Source: Acidobacteriaceae bacterium (GTDB lineage Bacteria > Acidobacteriota > Terriglobia > Terriglobales > Acidobacteriaceae). From it: DNA of 34,793 nucleotides. Location of the stretch: positions 557-35,349 of the forward strand of contig PKUV01000174.1 of assembly GCA_003131315.1 (NCBI GenBank), read 5' to 3'. Shown here in pieces: positions 1 to 7,788 of this stretch. The stretch's first letter is position 1. The number at the start of each line of letters is the position of its first letter. The notes below the pieces were generated by a model. That model had not been told where the DNA came from and ran no database searches. It saw only the letters and a program-made list of their open reading frames with translations. The translations under genes and the position numbers were made by a program.

Positions 1-70
1 CGGGCGGGGACGCCCGGCTCTCCACCAACAAATTTGCATCGACAGCAATACTAATTACTCGGTCGCAGCA
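1..70. repeat. Left-edge intergenic with partial GC palindrome
   Basis: The window opens with a GC-rich palindromic piece (CGGGCGGGGACGCCCGG, 1-17) of the REP-like kind seen throughout this window. It is cut by the window edge. The helicase stop codon follows at 71-73. Nothing else is recognisable. Confidence 0.4.
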
Positions 71-1282
71 CTAGACAAAAACCTCACCCGGCAAAGCAGT
101 TAACGTCCGCGATGCGAGGGTGTTTTCGACAAACCGCTTCGGCTGCTGGCTGGCTGAGGCATTCACCTGCTTGCGTTCGATGCGCAGCTTCAAGGTGCGC
201 TCGATATTGCGAAGTTCCAGAACCTCCACGCCTGTGACCAGTGTGGAGGCTCGGCCCTGAGAGCCAGCCCGTCCGGTACGCCCGACGCGGTGAATGAAGT
301 CTTCCGCCATCTTCGGCAGGTCGTAGTTGATCACGTGCGCCACGTCATCGCAGTGCAAGCCACGCGACGCAATATCGGTCGCGACCAGCACCTGGTAGCG
401 GCCTTCCTGAAATCCGCTCAAGGCGGCGTTGCGCTGTGACTGCGTGCGATCGCCGTGAATCATGGCGGCCGTGAAGCCATCCCGCTCGAGGTCCTTGGCC
501 AACCTTTGCGAGCCGCGTTTGGTGCGGGTAAAGATCAGGGTCTGCCCCTTCTCCGCATACAGCAACTGCCGAAGCACATCCAGTTTTTCGGACGGGCGCA
601 CCTCATAGGCTTCGAGTGACACGCTTTCCGCGGGCTTCAGGACCGAGCCCAGCGCGATCCGCACCGGCTCACGCATGTAGTCGTTGACCAGCGCGGCCAC
701 CGACTGTTCCATGGTGGCCGAGTAACACAGCGTCTGCCGGCGCTGTGGCAGAATTTGCAAGATACGCCGGATGGCCGGAAGAAAACCCATATCCAGCATG
801 CGGTCGGCTTCGTCGAGCACAAGTATCTTCACGTGACGCAGGTCGGCAAACTTGCGGGTGATGAAATCCTGCAAGCGTCCCGGGGTGGCAATAACAAATT
901 CGCAGCCGGGGCGCAGACTCTGAATCTGCCCCTTCTCGGCTACGCCGCCCATCACCAATGCCGCCTTCGGCATTTTCTTGTCGCGGAGTTGTTCGTACTG
1001 TTCGTGAACCTGCATGGCTAGTTCGCGTGTGGGCAACAGGACCAGGGCGCTGACGTTCTTGGCTGATCCATTCTTAGACGATTCAGCGCGCAGCATCTCG
1101 ATGATCGGAATCAGGAACGCGAGAGTTTTGCCGGTGCCGGTCTGGGCGGTGCCAATCACGTCCTTGCCTTCAAGGGCAGGAGAAATGGCGCGCGCCTGGA
1201 TGGGTGTGAGGGTAATGAATTGAGCTGCCGCCAACTTCTGCTGCAAGGCAGCAGACAGGGGCAGTTCCGTAAATGTGGTCAT
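71..1282 (-). CDS. DEAD-box ATP-dependent RNA helicase (RhlE-like)
   Basis: This 403-aa protein carries the full DEAD-box motif series. The Q-motif region (LTPIQ) is near residue 25-30, motif I (AQTGTGKT) near 46-53, then PTRELA, TPGR, DEAD, SAT, and the C-terminal RecA-lobe motif HRVGRTGR. It is an ATP-driven RNA unwinding or remodelling enzyme of the cytoplasm, a family used in ribosome assembly and mRNA turnover. The tail after the helicase core is short, which fits a minimal RhlE-type protein rather than DeaD or DbpA, which have an extra RNA-binding domain. The ATG at 1280-1282 is in good context with the Q motif, although no strong ribosome-binding site is visible. The gene stands alone and points away from a 675-bp gap. 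The family is certain; the subfamily is less so. Confidence 0.93.
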   Translation of the reverse strand: MTTFTELPLSAALQQKLAAAQFITLTPIQARAISPALEGKDVIGTAQTGTGKTLAFLIPIIEMLRAESSKNGSAKNVSALVLLPTRELAMQVHEQYEQLRDKKMPKAALVMGGVAEKGQIQSLRPGCEFVIATPGRLQDFITRKFADLRHVKILVLDEADRMLDMGFLPAIRRILQILPQRRQTLCYSATMEQSVAALVNDYMREPVRIALGSVLKPAESVSLEAYEVRPSEKLDVLRQLLYAEKGQTLIFTRTKRGSQRLAKDLERDGFTAAMIHGDRTQSQRNAALSGFQEGRYQVLVATDIASRGLHCDDVAHVINYDLPKMAEDFIHRVGRTGRAGSQGRASTLVTGVEVLELRNIERTLKLRIERKQVNASASQQPKRFVENTLASRTLTALPGEVFV

Positions 1283-1544
1283 TCGATTGTTTTCTTTCTG
1301 GAGGGGCTTAACGTAAATTTCTCAGACTCGTGCTCATAGACTAGTGTCGAGAGTTCGCATGCCGCTCTTATTGAAATTGGCGCTGGAACCAAACGGCGGG
1401 CAGGAAATGGCGGAAGTGTATCGGATCCAACAGGATCCCCGCGTGACGAGCAAACCGTAGCAAAAGCGTTAACAGCAGTATAGCAGAAGAAGACGCGGCG
1501 CGCGGTTACGTCGGTCATAGAGTAGAGTAACGTGTTGATAAACA
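1283..1544. other. Intergenic stretch with no recognised feature
   Basis: No open reading frame with coding character, clear promoter or RNA fold was seen here. It forms the upstream region of the helicase gene and presumably holds its promoter. Confidence 0.4.
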
Positions 1545-1584
1545 AGGCACTGGGGACTCGAACCCCAGACCTCTACCGTGTCAA
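1545..1584 (-). tRNA. 3' fragment of a tRNA-Val(GAC) gene, 5' half missing
   Basis: Read on the minus strand, the 40 nt start in the anticodon loop (TTGACAC, anticodon GAC). They continue through the 3' anticodon stem, a variable loop, and a perfect T-arm (TGGGG, TTCGAGT, CCCCA) into the 3' acceptor strand GTGCCTT. The matching 5' acceptor strand (AAGGCAC), D-arm and 5' anticodon stem are absent: the sequence on the 5' side is unrelated and runs into an inverted-repeat element from 1601. A fragment cut at the anticodon is what tyrosine-integrase insertion or excision at a tRNA gene leaves behind, so this may be a displaced attachment-site half. It cannot be a functional tRNA on its own. Confidence 0.65.
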
Positions 1585-1600
1585 TTTTGAGGTCAGAACC

Positions 1601-1771
1601 CTAAAGTGTGTGCGTGAGAACTTCGGTCGTCCCTCCGGGACTTGAGTCGTCATTCCACTTTACCCCGCGCTGAAGCGCGGGGCTAGGCTAGTTCGCCCCT
1701 CCGGGGCTGGGTTCTCGGGCATTTCATTCCACCAGGTTGCCCGAAAACGAGTTCTCATGCACACACTAAAG
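1601..1771. repeat. 171-bp element with imperfect terminal inverted repeats
   Basis: Two 21-nt arms, 1601-1621 and 1751-1771, are inverted copies matching at 18 of 21 positions. Between them lie three short perfect palindromes: GTCCCTCCGGGAC (1629-1641), CCCCGCGCTGAAGCGCGGGG (1663-1682) and GCCCCTCCGGGGC (1695-1707). The layout resembles a non-autonomous MITE or a REP cluster. No transposase is encoded. The element sits directly beside the truncated tRNA fragment. Confidence 0.6.
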
Positions 1772-1893
1772 CCCTTCCCTCATCTAGCTTTTCCGCACTC
1801 TATTAAGATCTCGGAAGGTCTCGGAATAGCCCAGTTTTGATGGCGAGTTGATGGCAAGTTTTCCTGCTCTTGCGGTGAGGCAATGACCCTGAA

Positions 1894-1921
1894 TTGGAAT
1901 CAATCAACGCTCCGGTATTAT
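1894..1921 (+). promoter_or_regulatory. Possible sigma-70 promoter of the NTF2-like gene
   Basis: TTGGAA (1894-1899) and TATTAT (1916-1921) are separated by 16 bp, about 37 bp upstream of the ATG at 1958. A purine-rich AGAGGAG lies between them and the start. Sequence match only. Confidence 0.4.
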
Positions 1922-1957
1922 AGAGGCGTGGATTGCCCACAAGAGGAGCCCATCGGG

Positions 1958-2417
1958 ATGATGAGGACAAGAGTTGTAGTGTGCTTGCTGTGGCTCGCGG
2001 GTTCTCTGGCCGACGCTCAGAATCCCGCTGCGTCCGCACACGGGAACGACAGTTTATTGATTGCGCTGGAGAATGGCTGGAACCAGGCACAGTTGCATCA
2101 CGATTCGAAGGCGCTGGACGGGTTGGTGGCCGATACCTTCATCAGCACGGACAATGACGGTACTTTCACGACGAAGACCCAGTTCCTGGCTGACAATAGA
2201 GACCTCTCCTACGCTCCTAGCCTTATGACAAATAGTGACGAGCGGATCTTCCTATATGGCAACGCGGCCGTGGTTGCTGGAATCTATCACGCCAAAGGGC
2301 TTAACAAAGGTAAACCCTTTGATCATTAATGGGCGATTCACGGACACGTGGGTTTATTTGAACGGCAAATGGGTGTGCGTCGCCAGTCATACAAGCGCGC
2401 TCAAGAAACAACATTGA
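1958..2417 (+). pseudogene. Secreted NTF2/SnoaL-like (DUF4440-type) protein, frameshifted
   Basis: The reading frame starts at ATG 1958 behind an AGAGGAG ribosome-binding site. It encodes a signal peptide (hydrophobic VVVCLLWLAGSLADA) and then a small alpha+beta domain like the NTF2/SnoaL or DUF4440 family, often used for small-ligand binding or as uncharacterised secreted proteins. The frame ends at TAA 2327-2329, just after GKPFDH. The expected C-terminal strand (GRFTDTWVYLNGKWVCVASH) continues in the next frame to the TGA at 2415-2417. The total span, 460 bp, is one base more than a multiple of three. One extra base in the ATTAAT run near 2325-2331 explains the break. It could be a real disabling mutation or a sequencing error. 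The exact substrate or role is unknown. Confidence 0.65.
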
Positions 2418-2479
2418 GGATAACGGCCTACCTCACGAGCATGACCGCCAACGTGTCAAGGTAATTGATCTTAGTACAG

Positions 2480-2545
2480 CAAGAGCGGGGTGCCCCAGTC
2501 ATTCGCGTTCTTTGCGAAAGAGTGGGCGGGCGGCCCAGCGAATGC
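2480..2545. repeat. Short palindromic repeat with GGGTGCCCC-type ends
   Basis: A hairpin-forming stretch between convergent genes includes inverted pieces around TTCGCGTTCTTTGCGAA (2503-2519). It resembles the palindrome with 'ACTCATCGC...GCGATGAGT' arms found inside the ligase gene near 15343, but only loosely. Confidence 0.35.
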
Positions 2546-2560
2546 ACGGCCCTACTCTTC

Positions 2561-2749
2561 AGGGTGCTCCGTCCAAGCTCCGCTTGGGTGCCGGGCGTTC
2601 GTCGATCATTAGCTCGACTACGGACTTCAGAGTAACGACAACCCCTAGTTAACATCAGTAGCAGGGTGCCCCGTCCAAGCTCCGCTTGGGCGGGGGTGTT
2701 CGTCGGTCACTAACTCGACTGCAGACTTCGGGGTAACGACAACCCTAGT
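2561..2749. repeat. Two direct repeats of about 88 bp
   Basis: Copy 1 (2561-2649) and copy 2 (2663-2749) run in the same direction with about 13 bp between them. Both contain the hairpin CCAAGCTCCGCTTGG, the run GTTCGTCG, the word CTCGACT and the end GTAACGACAACCC. The copies differ by scattered substitutions and small indels. The right end of copy 2 contains the TAG stop codon (2745-2747) of the glycosidase-like gene. Confidence 0.85.
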
Positions 2750-4943
2750 GCGCCGCAACGTTTCCGCGGATTACCACCACCGACGCCGCCGGCAGATCGT
2801 AAAGCGTGTCTTTCGTGCCGTTCTGTTTTGAGCGTGCGATGGGGCCGTCGGGATCAGCCGTGCCGTTCGTGTAGGCGACGACCGTGGGGGCAGCGGCTTG
2901 TTCGGCGTGCGCCATGAAGCGCGTCCGCGGCGGGTTCCACTTGTACTGAGCGCTGCCGAAGGTTGCGATCTCGACTGGACCGGCAAAACCCGCAACCGAA
3001 TCCGCAGTCCCACGAAACGCGATGCGCACGCGGTGAGGGTTCTGTTGGTCGCGATTGACCACCAGCAGCGACCATTCGCCATCGGGACGCTTCAGAGCAT
3101 AGGCAGTGACGAGTTCGCGGCCAGCGCCGTCGTCGATATCGGACTTGGCCGAATAGACTTGATGCTCTCCGCCGCCAGGCTGGATCCACTCCAGATTAAT
3201 GAGTTGCGCAACAAAGAATTGCGCCAGGGGCTGCTGAATTTTGTAGGCAGCGTCCACCGTGAACATGCCGAAGGTGCCGGGGGAACTGTTGCAGCCGGGC
3301 TCCATGTGCAAGGGCAGATAGTGGAAGAAATAAACGCCCTTGCCTCCCGCATCGAGTAACGATCCGATGTAATCCGCCAGCCAGATGCCGGAGAAAATGT
3401 CCTGGTAGGTTTCGCTGGCGCCGGAGGAAAGATTCCCCTCGGTGACGAACATCGGCATGTCGACGGGGACGCCGTCCTCATGCCACACCTGAATGATGTG
3501 GCGGATGAGTTCGGGCTCGTCATAAAGCACGCCCCACGGCGTTTTGCACGGGTCGTAGGGATAGTGCTCGAAGGAGAAGAAGGCGAGATCCTTCATGCGG
3601 CCGTGCTGCTTCAGATAGTCGAGGAAGCGCGCGGTCCAGGAGACTCGGCCGCTGGCGTCGGGCCAGACTTCGATGTCCTTGTTGACGCCCTGGAAAGAAG
3701 GACCGCCCAGTTTGAGCGTGGGATCGAGGCGATGGAGCGCGCTCGCCCACTGCACATAAAGGGCGGCATAATCTTCGGGAAGCATGTACTGCCCGTCGGC
3801 CTCCTCGCCCATCTCGACGTAAGAGATCGGATAGTGGCGGCGCTCCAGGTAGGCGATCTCGGCAACTGCGTTGTCGGGAGTGTCGTAGAGCAGCGCGACC
3901 GGAATCATGGCGGGCAATCCGCGAGTGACGCCGCTGGTGAAGAAAAGGTCAAAGCCCACCTGGGCCTGGCGAGTGGAGCCGAGATTGGAAGGCTCATGCC
4001 ATGGATCGACGGAAGAGCAATAGGTAGTCGTCTGCTCTTGATCGGCCGTGTGGCGCAGGGAGTCGTGGAAAGCGCCGTCGTCAGTGCTAGTTCCTGTGAA
4101 AGTTCCAAGATAGAGTTCGCGGATGGAGTAGCCGACGCAGTTGCGGGGATCGGCGGAGCCGTCGGCATCGCAGGTGTTGGAGGACTCGGTCATCCAGATG
4201 CGAACGAAACGCACGGCGAGCGGGGCGGTAACGAGGCGAACGGTTTCGGTATGGCCATTGCCGGTGGTGACGGTAGCCTGCGGGAATGTTTGCCAGACGC
4301 CGCGGGTGGGCGATCTGATGGGATCGTCGCCGGTCCAATACTGGACGACGTAGTGGGTAGCGTACGGCTCGCCCCACGCGATGCGAATGCTATTGACGGG
4401 CTGAGGCTGCGCGAGATCGAGGACGATCCACTGCGGATGCAGGGCGTCACTTTCGCCGGTGAAATGTTGGGTGAGATAGGGATTGCTCTTCCAGAAAGTG
4501 TTGAGGTCACCGTCGGTGAGGCGGGAGAAACCGGCGTTTTCGGTGCCGTCGTTGCGGGTGAAACCGCGACGAGGAAGCGCATATCCGTAGGAGTAGCGAA
4601 TACTTTCCGTGGGAACGGCAGCGCCCGTGAAATAGCCCTTGCCGGCGGGAGCGCTCCCATCGCTCCATGTCCCCTGGGGATTCCAGTGCCAGGCTTCGAC
4701 GGCCAACTCGGTATTCTGGCGGTAAGACACCGTCTGCCAGCATGAGGACAGCGTTGCCTCGATCGAGGGTGCAAGCAGATCTTTGTCGATGGCCTCGGCG
4801 GGAATGCGGTCGACGCCCGCGCCCAGAGTTTCACTAGGGACAAAGTGGTTGGTGGAGTGCGAGACGTCAACGGTGATGGTTTGGGCGGCGGCAAAAACAG
4901 TGAGAATCGTGACGACTGCGAGAACGGTGGCCGGACTTTTCAC
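2745..4943 (-). CDS. Secreted discoidin-domain protein with clan-A-like glycosidase domain
   Basis: The protein is 732 aa from a GTG start at 4943, chosen because GGAGG lies about 7 nt upstream and a typical signal peptide follows (VLAVVTILTVFAAAQ). An upstream TTG would only add MEAR. Residues about 130-275 look like an F5/8 type C (discoidin) carbohydrate-binding domain, with motifs such as WIVLDLAQPQPV and VRFVRIWM. Residues about 300-600 look like a TIM-barrel glycosidase. The sequence YVEMGEE (E377, E380, E381) fits the strand-4 acid/base and FVTEG (E502) fits the strand-7 nucleophile of retaining clan GH-A enzymes. A C-terminal beta-rich region follows. The likely role is binding and cleaving plant or microbial polysaccharide outside the cytoplasm. 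The exact GH family and substrate cannot be named from sequence reading alone. Confidence 0.72.
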   Translation of the reverse strand: MKSPATVLAVVTILTVFAAAQTITVDVSHSTNHFVPSETLGAGVDRIPAEAIDKDLLAPSIEATLSSCWQTVSYRQNTELAVEAWHWNPQGTWSDGSAPAGKGYFTGAAVPTESIRYSYGYALPRRGFTRNDGTENAGFSRLTDGDLNTFWKSNPYLTQHFTGESDALHPQWIVLDLAQPQPVNSIRIAWGEPYATHYVVQYWTGDDPIRSPTRGVWQTFPQATVTTGNGHTETVRLVTAPLAVRFVRIWMTESSNTCDADGSADPRNCVGYSIRELYLGTFTGTSTDDGAFHDSLRHTADQEQTTTYCSSVDPWHEPSNLGSTRQAQVGFDLFFTSGVTRGLPAMIPVALLYDTPDNAVAEIAYLERRHYPISYVEMGEEADGQYMLPEDYAALYVQWASALHRLDPTLKLGGPSFQGVNKDIEVWPDASGRVSWTARFLDYLKQHGRMKDLAFFSFEHYPYDPCKTPWGVLYDEPELIRHIIQVWHEDGVPVDMPMFVTEGNLSSGASETYQDIFSGIWLADYIGSLLDAGGKGVYFFHYLPLHMEPGCNSSPGTFGMFTVDAAYKIQQPLAQFFVAQLINLEWIQPGGGEHQVYSAKSDIDDGAGRELVTAYALKRPDGEWSLLVVNRDQQNPHRVRIAFRGTADSVAGFAGPVEIATFGSAQYKWNPPRTRFMAHAEQAAAPTVVAYTNGTADPDGPIARSKQNGTKDTLYDLPAASVVVIRGNVAAH

Positions 4944-5112
4944 GCGTGCCTCCAAGAAAGCCGTTTATTAAAACGATTGAATTATACGGATTATGCGACT
5001 CGGGCACGAGCAGTTTTCGCCGCGCGTGCGGGAAACCGCGTGCACGCGAGACTGAGATCGCCCCGGGGCGAAAGGCTTGGTGAGGGGTGCTAGGGCACGC
5101 TCCGAACATCGC

Positions 5113-5817
5113 TTACTTTTTCTTGTTGCTCATTTTCTCGGCGAGTACCGTTGCGTCATCGAGCATTTTGCCAATGCGGCGGGCTTGGGCTTCCGGCGTT
5201 CTGTAGTAGAAGATGCCAAACAGGTGCATGCGCCGGCGCGAGGCCGACATGCCATCCCAACCTCCACGAGCGCGTGGATGGCGCGCGAAAGCTACCTGCA
5301 GAATCGGCGGTAGTTCCCGTTCCGCATCCATGACGTTGAGCAGGCGTTCCGCAATTTGTTCCGCGCGACGCCCGCGGGCTTCGGCGCTCTTGGGTTCGGT
5401 GATCCACTTGGCGATATCGTTGCGTGCGGAATGATCCAACTCGTCATACCAGCGCCGAAGCGAGCGATCTTGGCTGAGAATGCGCTTGAGCTCATCGGGG
5501 ATGGTTACGGTCCGTTCTTCGCTGTCGATTTCAATCTGAAAACGGGCGACGCTGCCTTCCGCGGCTCGCGCTCCTTTTTGCATCCGCTTGTTGACCAGCA
5601 GAATGTGCCGGCCCGCTCGGGTGGAAAACAGCGAAGTACGGAACGCGAACCCGTTGATTTCGCCTTTCACTTTGATCTGGCCGCGCATCCCCCAGACTTT
5701 GGCTGCATCGAATGGCACGTGGATAATGATCCAGTTGAGGCGGGAGCGCAGGCGCTCGAGCCTGGCCTCGAAACGCTTCGCGGCGGGCGCGGGCTTGGCT
5801 CTGGAGGCTTTCGGCAT
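5113..5817 (-). CDS. DUF1905 / YdeI-OmpD-associated family protein
   Basis: This is a 234-aa soluble protein. An Ala/Lys-rich N-terminus is followed by a DUF1905-type small beta-barrel (about residues 27-110: WIIIHVPFDAAKVWG, KGEINGFAFRTSLF). The C-terminal helical region carries the YdeI/OmpD-associated 'bacteriocin-protection' signature (HSARNDIAKWITEPKSAEAR, then RRAEQIAERLL). Residues about 175-234 add a further helical tail (PRARGGWDGMSASRRRMHLFGIFYY). The biochemical role of the family is not established; some members are linked to stress or peptide resistance. The start at ATG 5817 gives the usual N-terminus, without a strong ribosome-binding site. It is divergent from the zinc-ribbon gene, about 100 bp away. 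Confidence 0.8.
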   Translation of the reverse strand: MPKASRAKPAPAAKRFEARLERLRSRLNWIIIHVPFDAAKVWGMRGQIKVKGEINGFAFRTSLFSTRAGRHILLVNKRMQKGARAAEGSVARFQIEIDSEERTVTIPDELKRILSQDRSLRRWYDELDHSARNDIAKWITEPKSAEARGRRAEQIAERLLNVMDAERELPPILQVAFARHPRARGGWDGMSASRRRMHLFGIFYYRTPEAQARRIGKMLDDATVLAEKMSNKKK

Positions 5818-5916
5818 GGGCGTGAACCGGGCGTTTGCATTCTAATATGAACAGACGAACGCAATGACATCGCTGGCGCGGGTTAAACTGTAGGAGAGGA
5901 CATCCGGAGAACCATC

Positions 5917-6996
5917 GTGATCTGCCCGAAATGCGGTGAGGATAATTCGGACAACTTCCGCTTTTGCGGAATGTGTGGCACCTTGCTCGAGGCTCGGCGA
6001 CCGGCGGGCGCACCAGCACCGAACCCACTATCAGCGGTCCCGCCAAAGATAGCGAACGCGCCGGAACCGCAGCGGCCTCCCGTCGTGGAGAACGCGACCA
6101 GAGCCGCAAACAAACAGGTGCCGTCGATCGGCGGACCCTCGGTGCTGGGCTTGAATCAGCCTGGCCCAAATCAGCCCAGCCCGAATCAGCCGAGCATGGA
6201 CTCGCTGCGGGAAAGATCTTTCTCCGGCCTCGATTCTTTTTTTGAGCCCGAGCAGCCAAAGACCGGCGGACGGCGGATCCTGCTGCTGGTGGCGCTGCTC
6301 GTAGCATTGGGCGGAGCAGGCTGGTGGACGTACACAAACTATCTCGGTGCGACGGAGAGTCGAAAGCCGGAGGCCGCGACTTCGAGCACCGGCGAAGCTC
6401 CGGCCGAGAAGCCATCGACGAAACCGGCGGTCAAGGACTCGGCTCCAGCGCTCGATGCAGGCTCGTCGCAGACGGTGGTTCCGTCAGCAGGAGTTCCGGA
6501 GAGTCAGGCCGATCATGCCAGCGCTGGTCCCGACTCTGCGCCAAAGCCCGTGGACGCAACCGCAAAGCCCAAAGCGAAACCGGTGGCTCCGGCGAAGATC
6601 GCGCTGGCCAACAAGCGTGCGGCGAAACGCGAGCCTAGCGTGACCTCGGCCAAGGCTTCGAAATTGCCCGCGCCCGCCGCGGCTGACACCGGGGACGTGG
6701 CCTTCCGCAAAGGCGAGGCCTATCTCTACGGGCGAGGCGTGCCGAGAAACTGTGACGAGGCAGTGAAAAATCTGAAGGCTGCTTCGGCCAAATCCAATGC
6801 CAAGGCCCGGAGCGCGTTCGGAACCATGTATGCCACCGGCCACTGTGTGCAGCGCGATCTGCCGACATCGTATTTATGGTTTGCGCTGGCTCTGCGGGTG
6901 GATCCGAATAATCAGATCCTGGAAAAAGATTTGAGCGCGGTCTGGAATCAGATGACGCCGCCGGAACGGCAGTTGGCTACGAGAATGAAGCAGTAG
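5917..6996 (+). CDS. Zinc-ribbon, single-TM protein with Sel1-like repeats
   Basis: This 359-aa protein starts at GTG 5917 (GGAGA 6 nt upstream, AGGAGAGGA a little further). The N-terminus is a zinc ribbon with C3, C6, C17 and C20 (CPKCG...CGMCG). A low-complexity linker follows, with the repeat NQPGPNQPSPNQPS near 84-97, then one transmembrane helix (about 120-141, LLLVALLVALGGAGWW). A long Ala/Pro/Lys-rich linker leads to a C-terminal Sel1/TPR-like segment (about 259-335, with AYLYGRGVPRNCDEAVKNL and MYATGHCVQRDLPTSYLWF). Zinc ribbon inside plus Sel1 repeats outside suggests a membrane scaffold or sensor. Partners are unknown. The gene stands alone, converging on nuoB across a long hairpin. 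Confidence 0.75.
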   Translation: MICPKCGEDNSDNFRFCGMCGTLLEARRPAGAPAPNPLSAVPPKIANAPEPQRPPVVENATRAANKQVPSIGGPSVLGLNQPGPNQPSPNQPSMDSLRERSFSGLDSFFEPEQPKTGGRRILLLVALLVALGGAGWWTYTNYLGATESRKPEAATSSTGEAPAEKPSTKPAVKDSAPALDAGSSQTVVPSAGVPESQADHASAGPDSAPKPVDATAKPKAKPVAPAKIALANKRAAKREPSVTSAKASKLPAPAAADTGDVAFRKGEAYLYGRGVPRNCDEAVKNLKAASAKSNAKARSAFGTMYATGHCVQRDLPTSYLWFALALRVDPNNQILEKDLSAVWNQMTPPERQLATRMKQ

Positions 6997-7008
6997 TAGA
7001 TATAGATT

Positions 7009-7086
7009 GTCATCCTGAGCGAAGCGAAGGACCTGCTGTCTTCGCGCTGCAAGAAACAGCAGGTCCTTCGCTTCGCTCAGGATGAC
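7009..7086. repeat. Perfect 31-bp hairpin repeat, probable bidirectional terminator
   Basis: Arms 7009-7039 and 7056-7086 are perfect inverted complements with a 16-nt loop. Each arm contains CCTGAGCGAAGCGAAGG. It lies between the convergent ends of the zinc-ribbon gene (+) and nuoB (-). A second, slightly shorter copy lies at 11329-11401, also between convergent genes. The structure could stop transcription in either direction, although no long T tract follows. Confidence 0.85.
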
Positions 7087-7121
7087 AACTTGATATTTGA
7101 AAGCTGAGAGCTGGTTGATCC

Positions 7122-7694
7122 TTACTCGCCGCTAGGTACGAGATTCAACGCCTTCTTCACCGTGCCGCGTTCGATCATGATTTTCTGCTGCAACAGCGTG
7201 ATCGCGTAGATCAACTGCTCCGGACGCGGCGGGCAGCCGGGGACATAGATATCCACGGGAATGACTTGGTTCACGCTCTGCACGAGCGCGTAATTGTTGA
7301 AAACGCCACCGGAAGTCGCGCACGCCCCCATCGAAATGACCCACTTCGGTTCCGGCATCTGCTCCCAGAGCTGGCGGATCACCGGGGCCATCTTATTCGA
7401 GACGCGCCCGGCGATAATCATCAGGTCCGACTGCCGTGGCGACGGCCGGAACACTTCCGCTCCGAAGCGCGCAATATCGAAGCGCGACGCGCCCATCGAC
7501 ATCATTTCAATGGCGCAGCAAGCGAGGCCGAACGTCATCGGCCAGATCGAATTCTTGCGGTTCCAGTTGACGACCGCGTCGAGCGTGGTCATGACGATGC
7601 CTTCGGGCACGCCGTCTCCGAAGACCAATTCCTTGACTACCTTCTTGCCGTTTTCGATGTCAACGTAGGGGCCGAAGCTGAGTTTTTGCGCCAT
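7122..7694 (-). CDS. nuoB: NADH-quinone oxidoreductase subunit B
   Basis: This 190-aa protein is the complex I peripheral-arm subunit that carries the [4Fe-4S] cluster N2, the last electron donor to quinone. The ligand cysteines are all present: adjacent C59-C60 (LACCAIEMM), C125 (GACATSGG) and C154 (GCPPRPE). The length is normal for NuoB. It acts at the cytoplasmic face of the membrane with NuoC/D. It is not flanked here by nuoA, nuoC or nuoD, which is unusual because nuo genes normally form one operon. Either complex I genes are scattered in this genome or this is an extra copy. A CCGCAGAGGACGC-type repeat sits immediately upstream. Confidence 0.95.
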   Translation of the reverse strand: MAQKLSFGPYVDIENGKKVVKELVFGDGVPEGIVMTTLDAVVNWNRKNSIWPMTFGLACCAIEMMSMGASRFDIARFGAEVFRPSPRQSDLMIIAGRVSNKMAPVIRQLWEQMPEPKWVISMGACATSGGVFNNYALVQSVNQVIPVDIYVPGCPPRPEQLIYAITLLQQKIMIERGTVKKALNLVPSGE

Positions 7695-7704
7695 GGGGCT
7701 ATTT

Positions 7705-7735
7705 TAACCGCAGAGGACGCCGAGAGCGCAGAGAA
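7705..7735. repeat. Interspersed repeat of the AACCGCAGAGGACGC family
   Basis: AACCGCAGAGGACGCCGAG begins near 7709, directly upstream of nuoB. Related copies occur at 10521-10540, 10625-10644 (inverted), 11252-11282, about 8078-8097 (inverted), 32270-32300 and about 32465-32481 (inverted). Confidence 0.7.
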
Positions 7736-7788
7736 AACAAATCCTGACGGAGGGTACGGAGGGACACAGCAGGAAACGTCGTTCGCTG

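Noticed and set aside
3480-4745. Plus-strand open frame of 421 codons
   Set aside because: It lies antisense to the glycosidase-like gene, is rich in Gly/Val/Ala from GC-rich complement, and shows no domain; the minus-strand frame has a signal peptide and domains.
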